Shown in pieces: positions 24,278 to 36,499 of a DNA stretch of 64,000 bases. The DNA is from Quillaja saponaria (lineage: Eukaryota > Streptophyta > Magnoliopsida > Fabales > Quillajaceae). A program made the position numbers and the translations under genes. Below the pieces are notes generated by a model that was not told the DNA's origin, made no database searches, and saw only the letters and a list, made by a program, of their open reading frames with translations. How positions within the stretch are numbered: position 1 is the stretch's first letter; every line of letters begins with the position of its first letter. The DNA lies in assembly GCA_029379385.1 (NCBI GenBank), contig CM055611.1, positions 62,001-126,000 on the forward strand, given 5' to 3'.

Positions 24278-27147
24278 AAGTGCTAGGAAAGTTCTTGCCA
24301 GCTGGCCTGATTAAATACTTGAAGTGACTTGATTTCTTCTGCAAATAGGTCATCAGTATTACAAGAAGTCGAATCCTTGTAGGTTTACAAAGATATTACA
24401 TCCATCAAAAAATAGTAAACCTAAAACTAACTATAGCAGGGACTAAACATAAATAAATCCAACAAGAGGGCTTACTTGTGAGTACATCGACAGCTGATTT
24501 GATCAGAAATAGTTTTGGATTATTACATTCTCCATGTAAATATCAATTCGAACCCAACAAGCGGACCTACCAGATTCAAAGTTGTATCTCAAAACAGGCT
24601 TATGAGATCCAATGTCCACTAGCATTCCAAGAAACTGGTGCTTGCTTAGGTGATACTCAAAACAAAGAACTTTCTGAATGTTGGCACACAATTTTGCCAG
24701 GACTTCACTTGCAGATTTTGATTCTGAGGATGCTAATTCATGGGATTCAAGAAATTGTAGCTTCTGTAGGAGCAAATCGAATTTCTCAGGCCTATATGTA
24801 TAGAGAAAAAAAAGAAAAGAAAAGAAGGTACTTGTCAGCTTCTGAAAAGACACAAAAGTATGCAAGCAAATTTATTAGTACTTGAACTCAAGCAAAATGA
24901 TGACTGTGATGCTTAGAGGACTAGGGACTAGTGACTTGGGTAGAATCACCACATATGTTACCTAGAAAATTGATGTGCTCTTCATAATAATAATAACTAA
25001 AACATAAAAGACACCTTCAAATGGAAACACTACGTGATTTACCCAGCCCTCCTCTACATAGCATGATAACAATTTAAGAAAAACTCCAAACCATTTAATC
25101 AGCCTTCCAGTGCCACATTGCTTTAAAAGCAGAGAAGATCCCCGTTCTTTCCCTTCTTCTTCTAGTCCTAGGCAAAACATCTTTCGACTAAAGTCTAGAT
25201 TTCACCTGTCAAGCAAATATAACCCTGCCTATATAGGATTCACTATTATAAGTACGCACTTTTGACAAGTATTATGAATATTGATTTACTTTTTACTATT
25301 CTATATCAAATAACAAAGCACATTGTGGAAGATACTGACCATCTGTATTTAAATAATGTAATGTCAACTCTGAAGCACACAAGCAGCTGAGGATTAAAAC
25401 CATAGCCCTCAATCATAACTTCCAATTGAGTATTGCATCCAACATTCTTTTTCCTTTCCTCTTGGGGTAGTGATACAACACAAGATCCTAATGTAATGAA
25501 TGATGCATCTTTTCTGGCCTAGTCTGATCGACATAAATTTCAGAGATTTCCTTTATACGATTTATTACTTTATTAGAAACTGCTTCTAGTTGAGGAATAA
25601 AATCTAATAAAACAAAAATATAGAAGGGGCAGCAAGCTGATTTAACAAACAAAACGAATATAGGTATAAAAGACCTCTTGTGCAATTCAGAAATGCCATA
25701 ATACCATCTTCCATTCCAAACATGGGCATTTTCTCATAACTTAAAAAAAACCATTTATTTGAGTCCTAAATGTTTTGTGGCAGCTATTAAAGATATGGTC
25801 ATGCGCTTATTAAAGAAGATTCAGAAAAGCAACAATTGTACCATAGATATTTGAACTCCTAACCAATATGCTTAATAGACTAATATATCTGTGATGCTGT
25901 GATGCCAGAAGAAGATGCTACATTGTCTCATATTATCAATTTTATACCAGTGAAGGAGAAGAAATAATCTTGGAAAGAAGAACCCTCAAGTCTCAACTAC
26001 TTCATTGCAGCATGAAGGGGACAAATCAAGATTTTCTCTAAAGAATACAGTTCAGATCTGAAGTCTAATGTCCATCAAGTTAGATGATCAGCCTAAAAGT
26101 TCTCTTTTACCAATCCTATAAACTTTTACATATTCAGAACCTATCATCAGAACTATATTATAAGTGAAGAATAACTTCATCAAAGCATCAAAAAGGATTG
26201 ACTTCAGTAGAAGATAGTATTGAGCTGAATCTTATTTAGAAATTGTTGAAAAAGAAAGGGCATTAACACCAATTATACCATCGAGTTTTACTAACTTCTA
26301 TTTCACTGGGAAATTAATATTATGACCAGAAACTAAAAGCACTAGAGAGTATACATGTTCAAGTGAACAGAGCGCAGTAACAATACAGCTGTTTTGCTTT
26401 CTGTCAATCTTTCCAACAGCTGTATGGCCATACAGGAATTTGTTCTCCTTATCTGTTCATGATATTCATTTCTTTTAAAGCTGTGAGTCACTTTAGGATC
26501 CATGTCCGTACAATAATCATCTGTGCTTCCAACTGCTAAACTTGGCCTCTCATGAGATGTCAAGTGTAATGTCCAATCTTCTAATGTGCTATCAATTAAG
26601 GAAATGATAATGCTGTGAAAGAACAGCACCAATGCATGTCCAAGCTCCAGAACACAAATGTTATATGTTTGAGAAAGTTGAAGGGCAATATCGATAGAAT
26701 TTATTATCCTGCAAAAGGGAAAAGTTGATTTCAGAGGTTTATAAAATTTATTAACTGTAAAATGTTTGGAAAGCCCAGGCATTGTAGCTACCAAATTCAC
26801 AAGTATAATGCAAAATAAATATATCAACAAAAATCACAAAAGGAAATCACCACATTTTCCACTACTTCAACAATTTAATCAAACAAAGAATGCAGGCTTA
26901 TTCAAAACAGATGAATAGCTATAAGTAGTTCTTTCAAGCTTATCCAACTTTACACTGTCTTCTTTACTTTCTATCTTGTTTTGATACAAAAAGAAACATT
27001 ATTAATAGAAGAAAGAAGAGAATACAATAAAGAGGAAAATAAATCAACCTTTTAAAATAAAAGATACACCAAAAAGAAACTACAAAAGATTGCAAATGAA
27101 AAACATAAGAATCCTCCTGTGTCGCTCCACTTCAGAAGAGAATCCTT

Positions 27148-27531
27148 TTAGAAAGGCATAACTGAAGTATCAAAGAGACACCAAATAAACAGTTTCTCCT
27201 TCCCAGATAATATTGTTGAAGATTTAAAAAATATTGCATCCCCTAGTCTCTTCCTAATAGTAGACGACTGAAACTTCTGCATTTCTCTTTCAAGCTTTGT
27301 CTTCTGTCTATTCAGGGAATTTGAAGAGACAACAAATTTAACCAATTGATCCGAAGGACTCACTAATTTCTGGCCTAAATAATCCAAGAGAGTCTGATGA
27401 TACTGATCATCCCTCTCACCTCCTAAAGGTTCTAAAGGCATGACTATCTCTGGATGGTGGGAAAGGATGCCACGGCTAGAGCAAAGAAAGCCTAATGAAG
27501 AGCCATCCATCCCTTCATAATCCAGGGTCAC
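27148..27531 (-). other. Unassigned 127-residue open frame inside a MED33 intron
   Basis: The frame lies between MED33 exons 2 and 3, on the same strand, and opens with GTG, not ATG. Its translation has varied composition (LVKFVVSSNSLNRQKTKLER) and does not match a family I know. Adjacent sequence up to about 27900 also looks like degraded coding, so a fragment of an inserted retroelement is likely. I do not propose it as a gene. Confidence 0.3.
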
Positions 27532-28679
27532 AAAAAAAAAGAATCAGCCAAGGACACAGAGACACTTTGGACACTCATACAACAATCAATATCTGAATTT
27601 ACTCAAAGTTCATCAATCCCTAAACCTCCTTCCTCTGTCTTGGAATTGCTATCCAACTCATCATGATCATCAAATGCCCCCAATGTGTCACTCTTTCTGA
27701 ATACTTGACAATCGCATCAAAAGAGAAAAAACATCTCTCCAGAAAGCTTGACCAACAACTCAAGCTCAGAATGATACATCAACTAATATCCTCAAAATAG
27801 AAGATAACAAAGATCATTCATTGAACAACTAAGAAAGGAACAAGCAGCCACTTATCTGGCATACTAAGCCAGATAGCCTTGCCACTTCAAGAAATACGCC
27901 ACAATTAAATGCCACCTTCAGTGCCATATGCTCTCTCAAGGACATCACATTGTTAAACGTCAAACTAGAAAATGCACCGCCAAATCAGCATCAAGTAAGA
28001 AAATCAGATTCATCATTCAAAAACTGAAAGATAAGATGTCACTTACTTTTGTTTGCAAGAAACTAGCCCGGTTGGATCAAATGTAAGTGCATATCGGGTA
28101 AGAAGTTCGAGAAAGAGTCTATATGCCTGGGGTTGAGATTGCCGATGAGGAATGACCCTGTTAGGTTAAGGGATGAAGAATGTTTCAGAAGTTGCAGAAA
28201 CAGAAAATGTAATAGCCAGGAGTGGAAATAACAAGCTCATGAACAGATAGCCTAATTAAGAAGCAAAACAACTGAGACAATCAGTGGAAGGAATTACTAA
28301 AACAACAATTAAAAAAACCAAACCTGGAAGCAAGGAGGGAGAGGAGTTGGAGAGGGAAGAGGAGGCCAGAGGAGAGGGCATTCTCCAGGAACTTCCAGAG
28401 AGAAGGGTGGTTGTTATCAAAGCAGAGATGGGTAACCAAGAGCTGAGCCAATTCGGGGCATGGAGAACTAAAACCCCAGGAGCTTAGATATTTCACCATT
28501 TCCGTCACCCAAAACGCAGGGGAGTTCATTTCGCTGCTGCCACCATTTCAGCTTCTCCAAAACCCCTTCCCTAATCATTTCACTCGCACTCGCACTCGCA
28601 CTCTGTGCCCATACTTCCGTTTCTTTGCAACCACAAAGAACACCGTTTCTTCGCTTAATAATCTTCAACACTCGGTCAA

Positions 28680-29866
28680 CAATTAAACACTCAAATTGAA
28701 CGGTGGTTAGTGCTAGAAAAAAATAAACTTTTTATTTGTTAATTTCAAATAAATGTAGTAGGTAACTACTGGCTAGGTGTAGTGAGCGAGCTTTTGATCA
28801 GATCACTCGCTCGCTCCCTCATGGGCTCATGGCTCCCTAATCGTTACTCTTATTTACTTGTTAGTATAATGTACTGTCGTATTTTATCATATCTTCGGCT
28901 GCTGTCCTTGTCCCCTGTCATGTTCAGGTGTTCTCTTCTTCTATCTGTATTCTATTTATTTGACGGAGGAAAATGATATCGCAGAGCGAATCACAAATCT
29001 TGCACGCAAGCCTCAATCTCAGACACGGAAAAAAGAGTAGTGGCAGGTTCTTGATACCTTGAGGGGAAATGAAGGCTTTATTTTTATTTTATTGATTATT
29101 ATTAAGCTATTCCGGAGGATTTTGAGACTTTTGAGTAATTAAATACGAACTAATTAATTGATAATGAAATAAAGACGGAGAGGCTAATTAGTTACAGTTG
29201 GTCTTTTGCCTTTACTCTTCTCGAAGCACCTTAGCCCATTATAATTAATTAGACCCCTCCTCCACGAGTAAACGACAGCTATAGAATTCAACTTGATACT
29301 TTAATAATGACATACACAGCCGTGGCACCATCCTATTAGTGAAAACTGAAAACTTCTGAGGAGCCAAGAGAAACACGTATAACACCAGCTAGGGCAAGCG
29401 GGCAGGCCCTGGTAATAAATGGGTTATGGGTCAAATGAGAGAATGAACTTGTTGTATTCTTCTCTTTGCAAAACAAAAAAATTATTGTCTTCATATTCAC
29501 AAATTTCTTTCAAATAGACAAAAATTTCAAAATTTGGGACTTAGCAGTCTATTTTCATTCATTCTAGAAATCCTTGTTTTGTAAAATTTCTATCTATGAA
29601 GTGTCAAACTTTCCGAGCTAGTAGCCACTCGCCAACCAACTAAAAATTAAATTAATAGCCATGATACTCAGGCCTTCCTTTTCCTTCAAACCAAAAGGAG
29701 GAAATCAAAGTATATAAGTGTAAATTGTTCCTCCCGCCGAGCAGAGCAGAGCAGTACAGGACCAGGTGAAAGTGTGGTACACAAACAAACGCAGCATACT
29801 TGATTACTTACAGGTAATTGTATCTTGTTTTTATTTCCTCTACTAGAAGAAGACTAGTCCTGCAGG
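28680..29866. other. Divergent spacer between the MED33-like locus and the LEA_2 gene
   Basis: The spacer separates divergent genes and so holds both upstream regions. It contains no coding frame I would support. A TATA box for the LEA_2 gene is listed separately. Confidence 0.5.
29711..29717 (+). promoter_or_regulatory. TATA box of the LEA_2 gene
   Basis: TATATAA lies 150 bases before the start codon, which would place the transcription start near 29745 and give a 5' UTR of about 120 bases. Confidence 0.55.
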
Positions 29867-30445
29867 ATGAAAGACAACCGGAAACGGGTAAAGGTTTGGT
29901 TGGCCGTGACCTGCGGTGTCATTATCGGGATTGTGTTGCTGATTGTGATCTTAGCTTTCACGGTATTCAAGGCGAAGCGTCCGGTAAACACGGTGGACTC
30001 GGTAACCCTGCAAGACCTGAACGTGGGTCTGGACGTGACCAGGCTGAGAGTGGATCTGAATCTCACCCTGGATGTGGATCTAACAGTAAAGAATCCGAAC
30101 AAAGTCGGGTTCAAGTACTCCAACACCACCGCACTCCTGAATTACAAAGGGCAGCTGATCGGAGAAGCCCCCATTCCCGAGGACAAGATATCTGCCGGAG
30201 AGAAGAAGGGCATGAACTTAACGCTGACAATCTTGGCGGATAGATTGCTTTCCAATTCTGAGCTGTATTCGGACGTGTTATCCGGTAAGCTGACGATGAA
30301 TGTGATGGTAAGGATAAAAGGGAAAGTGAACATACTGAGCATTTTCAAAATTCACGTGGTTTCCTCATCATCTTGTGATGTCACTATTAATCTTTCCAAT
30401 AGGAGTATTGCTGATCAAGTTTGCCAGTACAAGACAAAACTTTGA
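29867..30445 (+). CDS. LEA_2 (NDR1/HIN1-like) membrane-anchored protein
   Basis: A single uninterrupted exon encodes 192 residues. A short basic N-terminus (MKDNRKRVK) is followed by one membrane segment at about residues 10-33 (LAVTCGVIIGIVLLIVILAF). The rest is an LEA type 2 domain: NTVDSVTLQDLNVGL, the core VDLTVKNPNKVGFKYSNTTA, and a C-terminal IHVVSSSSCDVTINLS. Proteins of this shape are type II membrane proteins of the plasma membrane or ER, linked to stress or defence; several are NHL proteins. A specific function cannot be read from the sequence. Length and single-exon structure are usual for the family, and a TATA box lies upstream. Confidence 0.87.
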   Translation: MKDNRKRVKVWLAVTCGVIIGIVLLIVILAFTVFKAKRPVNTVDSVTLQDLNVGLDVTRLRVDLNLTLDVDLTVKNPNKVGFKYSNTTALLNYKGQLIGEAPIPEDKISAGEKKGMNLTLTILADRLLSNSELYSDVLSGKLTMNVMVRIKGKVNILSIFKIHVVSSSSCDVTINLSNRSIADQVCQYKTKL

Positions 30446-32777
30446 TTCCCCTATCTTCACTTTGTTTTCATTATATCGTTTAATTAGGAATTAATTAGGA
30501 TTGAGTGGTCCAGTACCATTTTGTGATGATTGATTATGATTTACCTTTTCTTTTTCCATTTCCTTCCCCCTCGTCGAGTTCTTAATGATGCATTTTGTAA
30601 TTTTCTCACGATGGTGTAATCAAGTTCCGGCATGCTTAATGCTACATTATTTTCTTTGGTTGAACTGATGAATATATCTATTTGTATTATATATTGAATA
30701 GTAGCATGGAAATGTCGTCTCTGTTTCTGTCTCTGTTTCTCCTCCTTGGCTTGAAAGGAATACCTTTCAACCAAGGTAAATATACAGTATATTGTCATTT
30801 GGTAATTCCCTTCAGTTTCGTGTGACTGCATTCTGCGTGAGATGCTGTTTGTGCGTTCCCACGGAACTTTAGATTGGCCTCAAATGCCGCCAGAACAACT
30901 TGCAGAACCGCGCCGGTAAGCGAGCAATAGGGTTAGTTTGTTATTACATCAAAAAGAGACGCCCCAAGCATACAGCCATACAGGTGACATTTTGAAGGAG
31001 TAGGATGAGATTTAAGGACCCCGTCAAAAAGGATGTTGATCAAGACTTGCACAATAGCAAAGGGAGAGATTGTGAAACTATCCAACAGAAGGGATCTCGA
31101 GTATATGGGTTCGTTTTTGCTGTTTTTACCAAGCCTGAAACCCTTTCATTCTCAGGGAAATGTAGCCTTTTTGTAAAAGCTGCTTTGAGGCATATGAACA
31201 AGTCCCTTTGATTCCTCTGCCTAAAAGTTCTAAAGGTTGGATAGAGCTAGAAGGAGATTTTTGCTTATAGCAAATGTCAAATAGAAATGAACAACTCAGA
31301 AAGACCTCCATCCTGTTATATGGTCATTTCTGCCCGATCCTCCACCAGTGTGCTTGCGTTTCATAAATCTTATATGTAGCTTTAGCTGCTAAGCATGGGA
31401 TACAAGTTTTAAGTCAACTACTTGTCGCTTCATATACAAAATTAGCATAATATTTCAGAACAAACCTATACAATTACAAAGCAAGTTCTAAATCCAAGTA
31501 CTGGATCTTGGGGTTGCATAATAACTACTAATTCCTTTTCTTTTTTTCTCCTTATTTCTTGATGGTCTCATTGTAAGCTTTAGTATATAACTCAATACTA
31601 AGAGACAGCTGACCACACTAGACTTCTATAATGTACAGAATGAGACATCTTATACCCCATGTTGATAGCAGTTCATATTTCACTAGAGATTTTCTTTCTT
31701 TTGATACTAGAAGTAATATCTCCACGCTTTATACATCAATAATAAGGTTCAAATTAGGATGGTATTTCTTTCTTTCTTTTTTTTCATCAAACCATAAAAG
31801 GGAGGGGTGAACCATGACGAACAAGACCATCTCAAAACTTGACAAAAATGTGTTTTGCACTTTGTTTTTATGGTTCATACCTAATCCTTATAGCAAATTA
31901 AATTCATTACTAGCTTTCAAACTACCAAAAACATATCAAACACATTAATTTCATAAGATTAACAAAACGTCCACAATTTTGGGAGAAAAGGCCTAAGTGC
32001 TATGAAATATTAATTACTAAAAATTTAGAAATTTCCCCTGCCACTAACATACTGAGTTAGTAAGTTTTCCTAACCAAAGGCAACATTAGGACCAAAAGAA
32101 ATTCCACATGGGCACATAAAAAATACAGGGGATATAAGCATAGTCAGTCACCAAAAAAGACACCCCCACTCCCTGAAGATTTAATTTATTTGATAACCTT
32201 CTAATTTAATTCAAGTGAAAACAAAAATTAGATTCATAAGCATCACAATATGATTACTCAACATCGGAAATCAATTTCTTATATCTCATTGCTTTCAAAT
32301 CTGAAGGCATTCATCAAAGTTCACCCAGTTCGTCATTTTGCTATATTAGTTTATTTAGTGAACAGATCAATCTGCTCCAAAAAGACTCGCTGATCAGGAA
32401 AAAAGTAAAGCATTTAGGTTGATATTCCACATGACTGAAGAATACCAATCAATAGAGCTGAAGTTCCAATGACTTAAGATGCAGCAGGGAATGTAGCATA
32501 AAGACATCATAAGTTTCAAAAAAGAATGGAGACCATCTACATTACAAAATACAAACAGAATCAACATAAACAATTACTATACAATGGTACTGCCTACAAA
32601 TATAAATTTGGTCGATGCAGTTATTCCCTTTCAAAAGGTATTATCCCAGAACCACATGCTATAAATTACAGATGCAAATGAAAGCTTCAAAATCAGCTCA
32701 TTATGCAGTATTGAAACTCAGTTACCTCTTACCAGCTCTCTGTCAAATTCTCACATACAGAAATCAGACCCATGGAG
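30446..32777. other. Spacer after the LEA_2 gene
   Basis: This stretch holds the LEA_2 3' UTR on the left and probably the 3' UTR of the minus-strand gene on the right. Short frames, for example 31005-31211, match nothing I know. No repeat structure was recognised. Confidence 0.5.
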
Positions 32778-33509
32778 TCAGAACTCAAGCTTTCTGCATA
32801 ACCCCAAATAAATATTTCTTGATTTACTAGCTGGCTTCAGAGGAGCATCAGGACAAGTATCAGTAGTTCCATTAAGTCGCGGTGCCAAGGGGGGTGTTTT
32901 ACAATCCACTGCATCATACTGTATGTTTGAGATTTCAGCAAGAAATCCCTCAGTCTGCATCAAAACAATAGCTTCCAGAAGATTCTCATATACTGATTCA
33001 AACATCTCTTGATCAGAAAGGGATTCTGCATCATCACCAGGATTCTCAGGTTCAACAACACTGATGGTGGTATCAAAACTTAGCCTCCGCGCGACATTGC
33101 TCCTCAATTCATCAAGATATTTTTCACATCGGGGTGCCCTTAACATGTCCTCTGGACCAGGAGCAAAGGGGTCAAAGACACCTTCTTTAGGTGTCTGAGG
33201 AATACCATTGTTCAGAAAAACAAACTCCCTCCCGTTGTTATTGCAGTTGCAGTTAGAACTAGCGCAGGCTAGTTCTGGAGGTTTCCTCACCACAGTCAAC
33301 GGAGACTGAAAATTAATGGCAAAATCCCCATGCTCTCTTTCTGCATCAGGAGTGATAGGCCCTAGAGAACAAGTGCCGTCAGAGACTTCTGGTGGCCCAG
33401 GAACATCCTTATTGGCTTCTGGAGCACTAATGTCATCCAATTTTTCCAACGGTTTAAGGGAAGAATCTTTACATTTGTGGCATCTCTGGGTGCAAGCTCC
33501 AGAATCCAT
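32778..33509 (-). CDS. Conserved plant protein of unknown function with DPFAPGPE motif
   Basis: One coding exon on the minus strand encodes 243 residues, from ATG at 33507-33509 to a stop at 32778-32780. I recognise the central VFDPFAPGPEDMLRAPRC, the following ARRLSFDTTI, an acidic SLSDQEMFESVYENLLEAI helix and the C-terminal end LCRKLEF as shared with unnamed proteins of other plants. No catalytic motif, signal peptide or membrane segment is visible; the protein is hydrophilic and likely disordered at the N-terminus. A non-coding first exon appears to lie upstream: a donor CTCAG/GTATCT near 33978 and an acceptor ending at 33534 would splice a 5' UTR that begins near 34130. Function is unknown. 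Confidence 0.75.
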   Translation of the reverse strand: MDSGACTQRCHKCKDSSLKPLEKLDDISAPEANKDVPGPPEVSDGTCSLGPITPDAEREHGDFAINFQSPLTVVRKPPELACASSNCNCNNNGREFVFLNNGIPQTPKEGVFDPFAPGPEDMLRAPRCEKYLDELRSNVARRLSFDTTISVVEPENPGDDAESLSDQEMFESVYENLLEAIVLMQTEGFLAEISNIQYDAVDCKTPPLAPRLNGTTDTCPDAPLKPASKSRNIYLGLCRKLEF

Positions 33510-33533
33510 TAGTCCAGAAGAGATAAAGGCAAG

Positions 33534-34130
33534 CTACACAAGTCGATGATTAAAAAGAAAAGAAAAAAGTATTAGGTCTCAGCTAAATTACAATTCTATT
33601 ACGGATGGAAATATATGCAACCCGCAAGCTAAGGGATTATATAATTAAGGAACGGAATCAAGCACAAAATTGAAAAAGCCCAATTAAGCACAAAGCAAAT
33701 AGCTTTCTTGGATTGGAGGGGAGGGTGGTCATCAACATATGAGGAACGGAATTCGAAGGCAAATCCATATCTATTGGATGTAATAGTTATGGTAATAAAT
33801 ATTGAAACTTTGGATCTACTATGAAGATGTTTTCCGACAAATGGCATGAGTGGGAAACCCCATAAACAGGGAAAGCGGGTTGTTTTGATTAAGATATACA
33901 TTGCAACACAAAGTTAGAACAAATTTGATTCGGAAAGCACAGATGTAAAAACACAGTAAGTTTGAGAGATTGAGATACCTGAGACACAGCCCAGTATTGA
34001 CGCGAACAAGTTTTGCAGGAAGAAGAAGAAGAAGCAAAAGCAACAGCTGCCGCCGAGAGAGAGAGAGAGATGGGTTACTCGATAACTGAGTCTGAGTGAG
34101 TACCAAAAAGCGGCATATAGCGGTCTAGGG
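33534..34130 (-). other. 5' UTR intron and leader exon of the DPFAPGPE gene
   Basis: A CT-rich and GAGA-containing leader (about 33978-34130) ends in CTCAG followed by GTATCTC. A TGTGTAG acceptor sits 25 bases before the start codon. This fits a 5' UTR intron of about 440 bases. Confidence 0.5.
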
Positions 34131-35798
34131 ATTTATATTCGATTCGATAACCCAGTCACCCCTGTGACACCGTGGATGACAGCACGGCATTATGAAATTT
34201 TATATTTTCTTTTACTGTAAAATTTTCTCCGTTTCCTTTTTTTTCTGTTCTTGATTGATGATTGATAATCCTTTTTTTTTTTTTTTTTGTACTTGTAGTG
34301 TTAAGAGATTTGATTTGATTTTTTATTTTTTAGGTAACTATATATTAGTTTTTTTGTTATTGTAAATGAATGAATTTTGAATTAGTTAATTTTAAAAAAA
34401 AAATTAATTTGGTGTGGATAGATGTGAATATTTTTAGATAAAACTTAAAAATAAATAAGGAATTACAAAGTTAATGGAATAGATCTTTTTAAATTAGTTT
34501 TTTTTACAAAAAAGATAGAATTGACAAAAATATCTTATAACTTAAAAAAACAAGAAATTATAAATATAAGATGTGTAGGAAATTTATGGTAAAAATAATT
34601 CGTTAAAGTCACATGACATCATAAGAGTGTTATGACTTTTAGATCAACTAGCCTCATCACATGTGTTTAAAAGCATGTGTTCAAGGCCTTTTTTTTTTTT
34701 TTTTTTAATAAAGAAATAATGTAAAAAAATATTATACTTCTTGTATAAATTTAGAGTGAAGGAGATAAGTTTTGGATAAGGTTATTTTTTAAAAATAATA
34801 ATAATTGATTAATTGAAGTTAACAATACTTGAGTATTTTGTTTTTTGTTCAATTTTTTTCTCAATTATATGAGAAAGTGAGTACTTTCTAATAAATGATA
34901 GAATTTTAATTTTAAAAAATATCAAAGTTTAGGAAGACAATATGATGTTATTTTGAATTAAAAATTAAATAACATCATAAGGATGTTCTAACTTTTATAA
35001 TTGTATAAATAGTATAGATTTGATTTAACGGTAAGTTATGTTTGATTTAGTTTAAGTGCAACTCGACTAATTACCTCTCTTTTAATTAAAAATATGTCAT
35101 TCATATCGAGACTATAAAATTTACAATAATTTACTTCTACAGCATCTCTAACTAGGTTCAAACCCAAAAATAAATAAATGGCACCCACTTGTTTTACCAC
35201 TACCAATCGTATAGTTGTTATTTTAAAGCAAAACCGTCCTGAAATTTTCACAATTATTTTTGGCCGGACCTGGTCAGAAAGTCGGTGTGCAAATTGCATA
35301 GTCTTCCCGAAATTCTGCCACTTACGTACATGGCGGTGGTGGGGATGGACCGGGTAATAGTGGACTGTTCCAACCAAGCATGTTCCACTTTGAATATGTA
35401 TGTTCCATTTCATAAGTTTGAATGTTTTTGGTTCAACGTTGATGACCCAAAAACAAGTAGTAGTTGGAATAAATCCATAAGACATCTAGTCTAGAAATTT
35501 CAAAAATGGTCTGTCTTTCTCTCTTTATCTCTCTCTCTCTCTCTTGTTCCTCCATTTAGTTATTTAATTATAATAAAACGAATTAAAAGAAAGAGTCTCC
35601 CTTCGCAATCAGATCTGTTCAACAAGTGGCATCAAGAAATCCATTAATTCATCTCCCTTCCCCTTAAGAAGCCATTCATATATATTTCATACATACAGAT
35701 TTTAATTACAGGCTTAATTAGTTCAATTCATTAATGTTCATTCATACTGGCCAGCTATCTGCTTAGTGAATCAATATTAATAAATAATTTATACTCTA
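34131..35798. other. Divergent spacer before the CML gene
   Basis: Mostly AT-rich with several T or A homopolymers. The open frames at 35036-35494 overlap on both strands and are not convincing. A CT microsatellite lies at about 35517-35543. Upstream signals of the CML gene should lie near the right end. Confidence 0.5.
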
Positions 35799-36380
35799 AT
35801 GGAAGGTGCAGCCACAGCATTAACATCAGCGTGTAACCGAGGCCCCCCTTCATCCTCTTCGTCTTTCCGGCTACGTTCCCCCAGTCGTAATTCCCTTCGT
35901 CTCCGGCGCATTTTTTATATTTTTGACAAGAACGGGGATGGCCTCATCAGCGTCAATGAACTCAGCCAAGCACTCAGCCTTTTGGGCCTCGAGGCAGAAC
36001 TCTCAGACCTGGAGTTCACCATGAGTTGTTACATTCAGCCAGGAAATAACAAGAACGGGCTTGAGTTTGAAGATTTCATGGTGCTGCACCAATCCTTAGG
36101 TAACACTTACTTTGGGTAGTCGTCGTCTGATGATCATCAGCAATGCTCGGAGCTGGAATCAGATCTGACGGAGGCATTTAAGGTGTTCGATGAGGATGGT
36201 GACGGGTACATATCGGCCAAAGAGTTACAGGTGGTGTTGGGAAAGCTAGGATTTCCGGAGGGTGAAGAGATGGACAGAGTTGAGAGGATGATTATCTCCG
36301 TTGACCGCAATCACGATGGGCGCGTTGACTTTTTTGAGTTCAAGGACATGATGCAGGCCGCTCTAGTTTGGACCTCCTGA
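35799..36380 (+). pseudogene. Calmodulin-like protein (CML42/43-like) with in-frame stop
   Basis: The single-exon frame of 193 codons matches CML42/CML43-type Ca2+ sensors, starting MEGAATALTS with a Ser-rich leader and LRSPSRNSLRLRRIF. EF-hand loops are DKNGDGLISVNE (residues 43-54), [12 protein letters not shown] (131-142) and [12 protein letters not shown] (169-180); the second hand is degenerate, as in relatives. Codon 107 is TAG (36117-36119), between SLGNTYFG and SSSDDHQQ. The frame is the same on both sides, so this is a point nonsense change, not an indel. As written the product is 106 residues with one EF-hand and would lack the C-terminal lobe. A null allele, a recent pseudogene or a base error are possible; re-initiation downstream is unlikely to give a normal sensor. 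Confidence 0.82.
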
Positions 36381-36465
36381 TCATTCAAATCGCGATCAGG
36401 CCATGCATGAATTCATATATCATTAATTATATCTTTTTGTAATCCTCTTCAGTATGTTTCATAAT

Positions 36466-36499
<34 letters not shown>

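Larger units (their letters stand above)
18385..28578 (-). pseudogene. MED33: Mediator subunit 33 (MED33/REF4/RFR1-like), multiply disrupted
   Basis: Twelve exons of a MED33-like gene are recognisable: 28324-28578, 28047-28157, 26355-26708, 24476-24791, 24248-24338, 23768-24158, 23469-23666, 23273-23387, 22065-22226, 21018-21675, 19549-19755 and 18385 to about 19470. Together they encode about 1,310 residues, the usual family length. Landmarks are PELAQLLVTHLCFDN, ASWQE...FLALWLSALRLVQ, FVLEAILTACAHGRL, VDFLPASLAAIISYFSAEV and APSWIQEVKLETLRKLA. MED33 proteins are Mediator tail subunits that repress phenylpropanoid genes. The frame shifts by one base near 28527, 24505, 24290, 23501, 19015, 18955 and 18552. 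A TAA at 21037-21039 interrupts HGRL/SRDLTTG, and the last exon lacks an AG where its acceptor is expected. Introns are kept, so it is not a processed copy. A decaying duplicate or a badly assembled gene are the alternatives. Confidence 0.85.
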
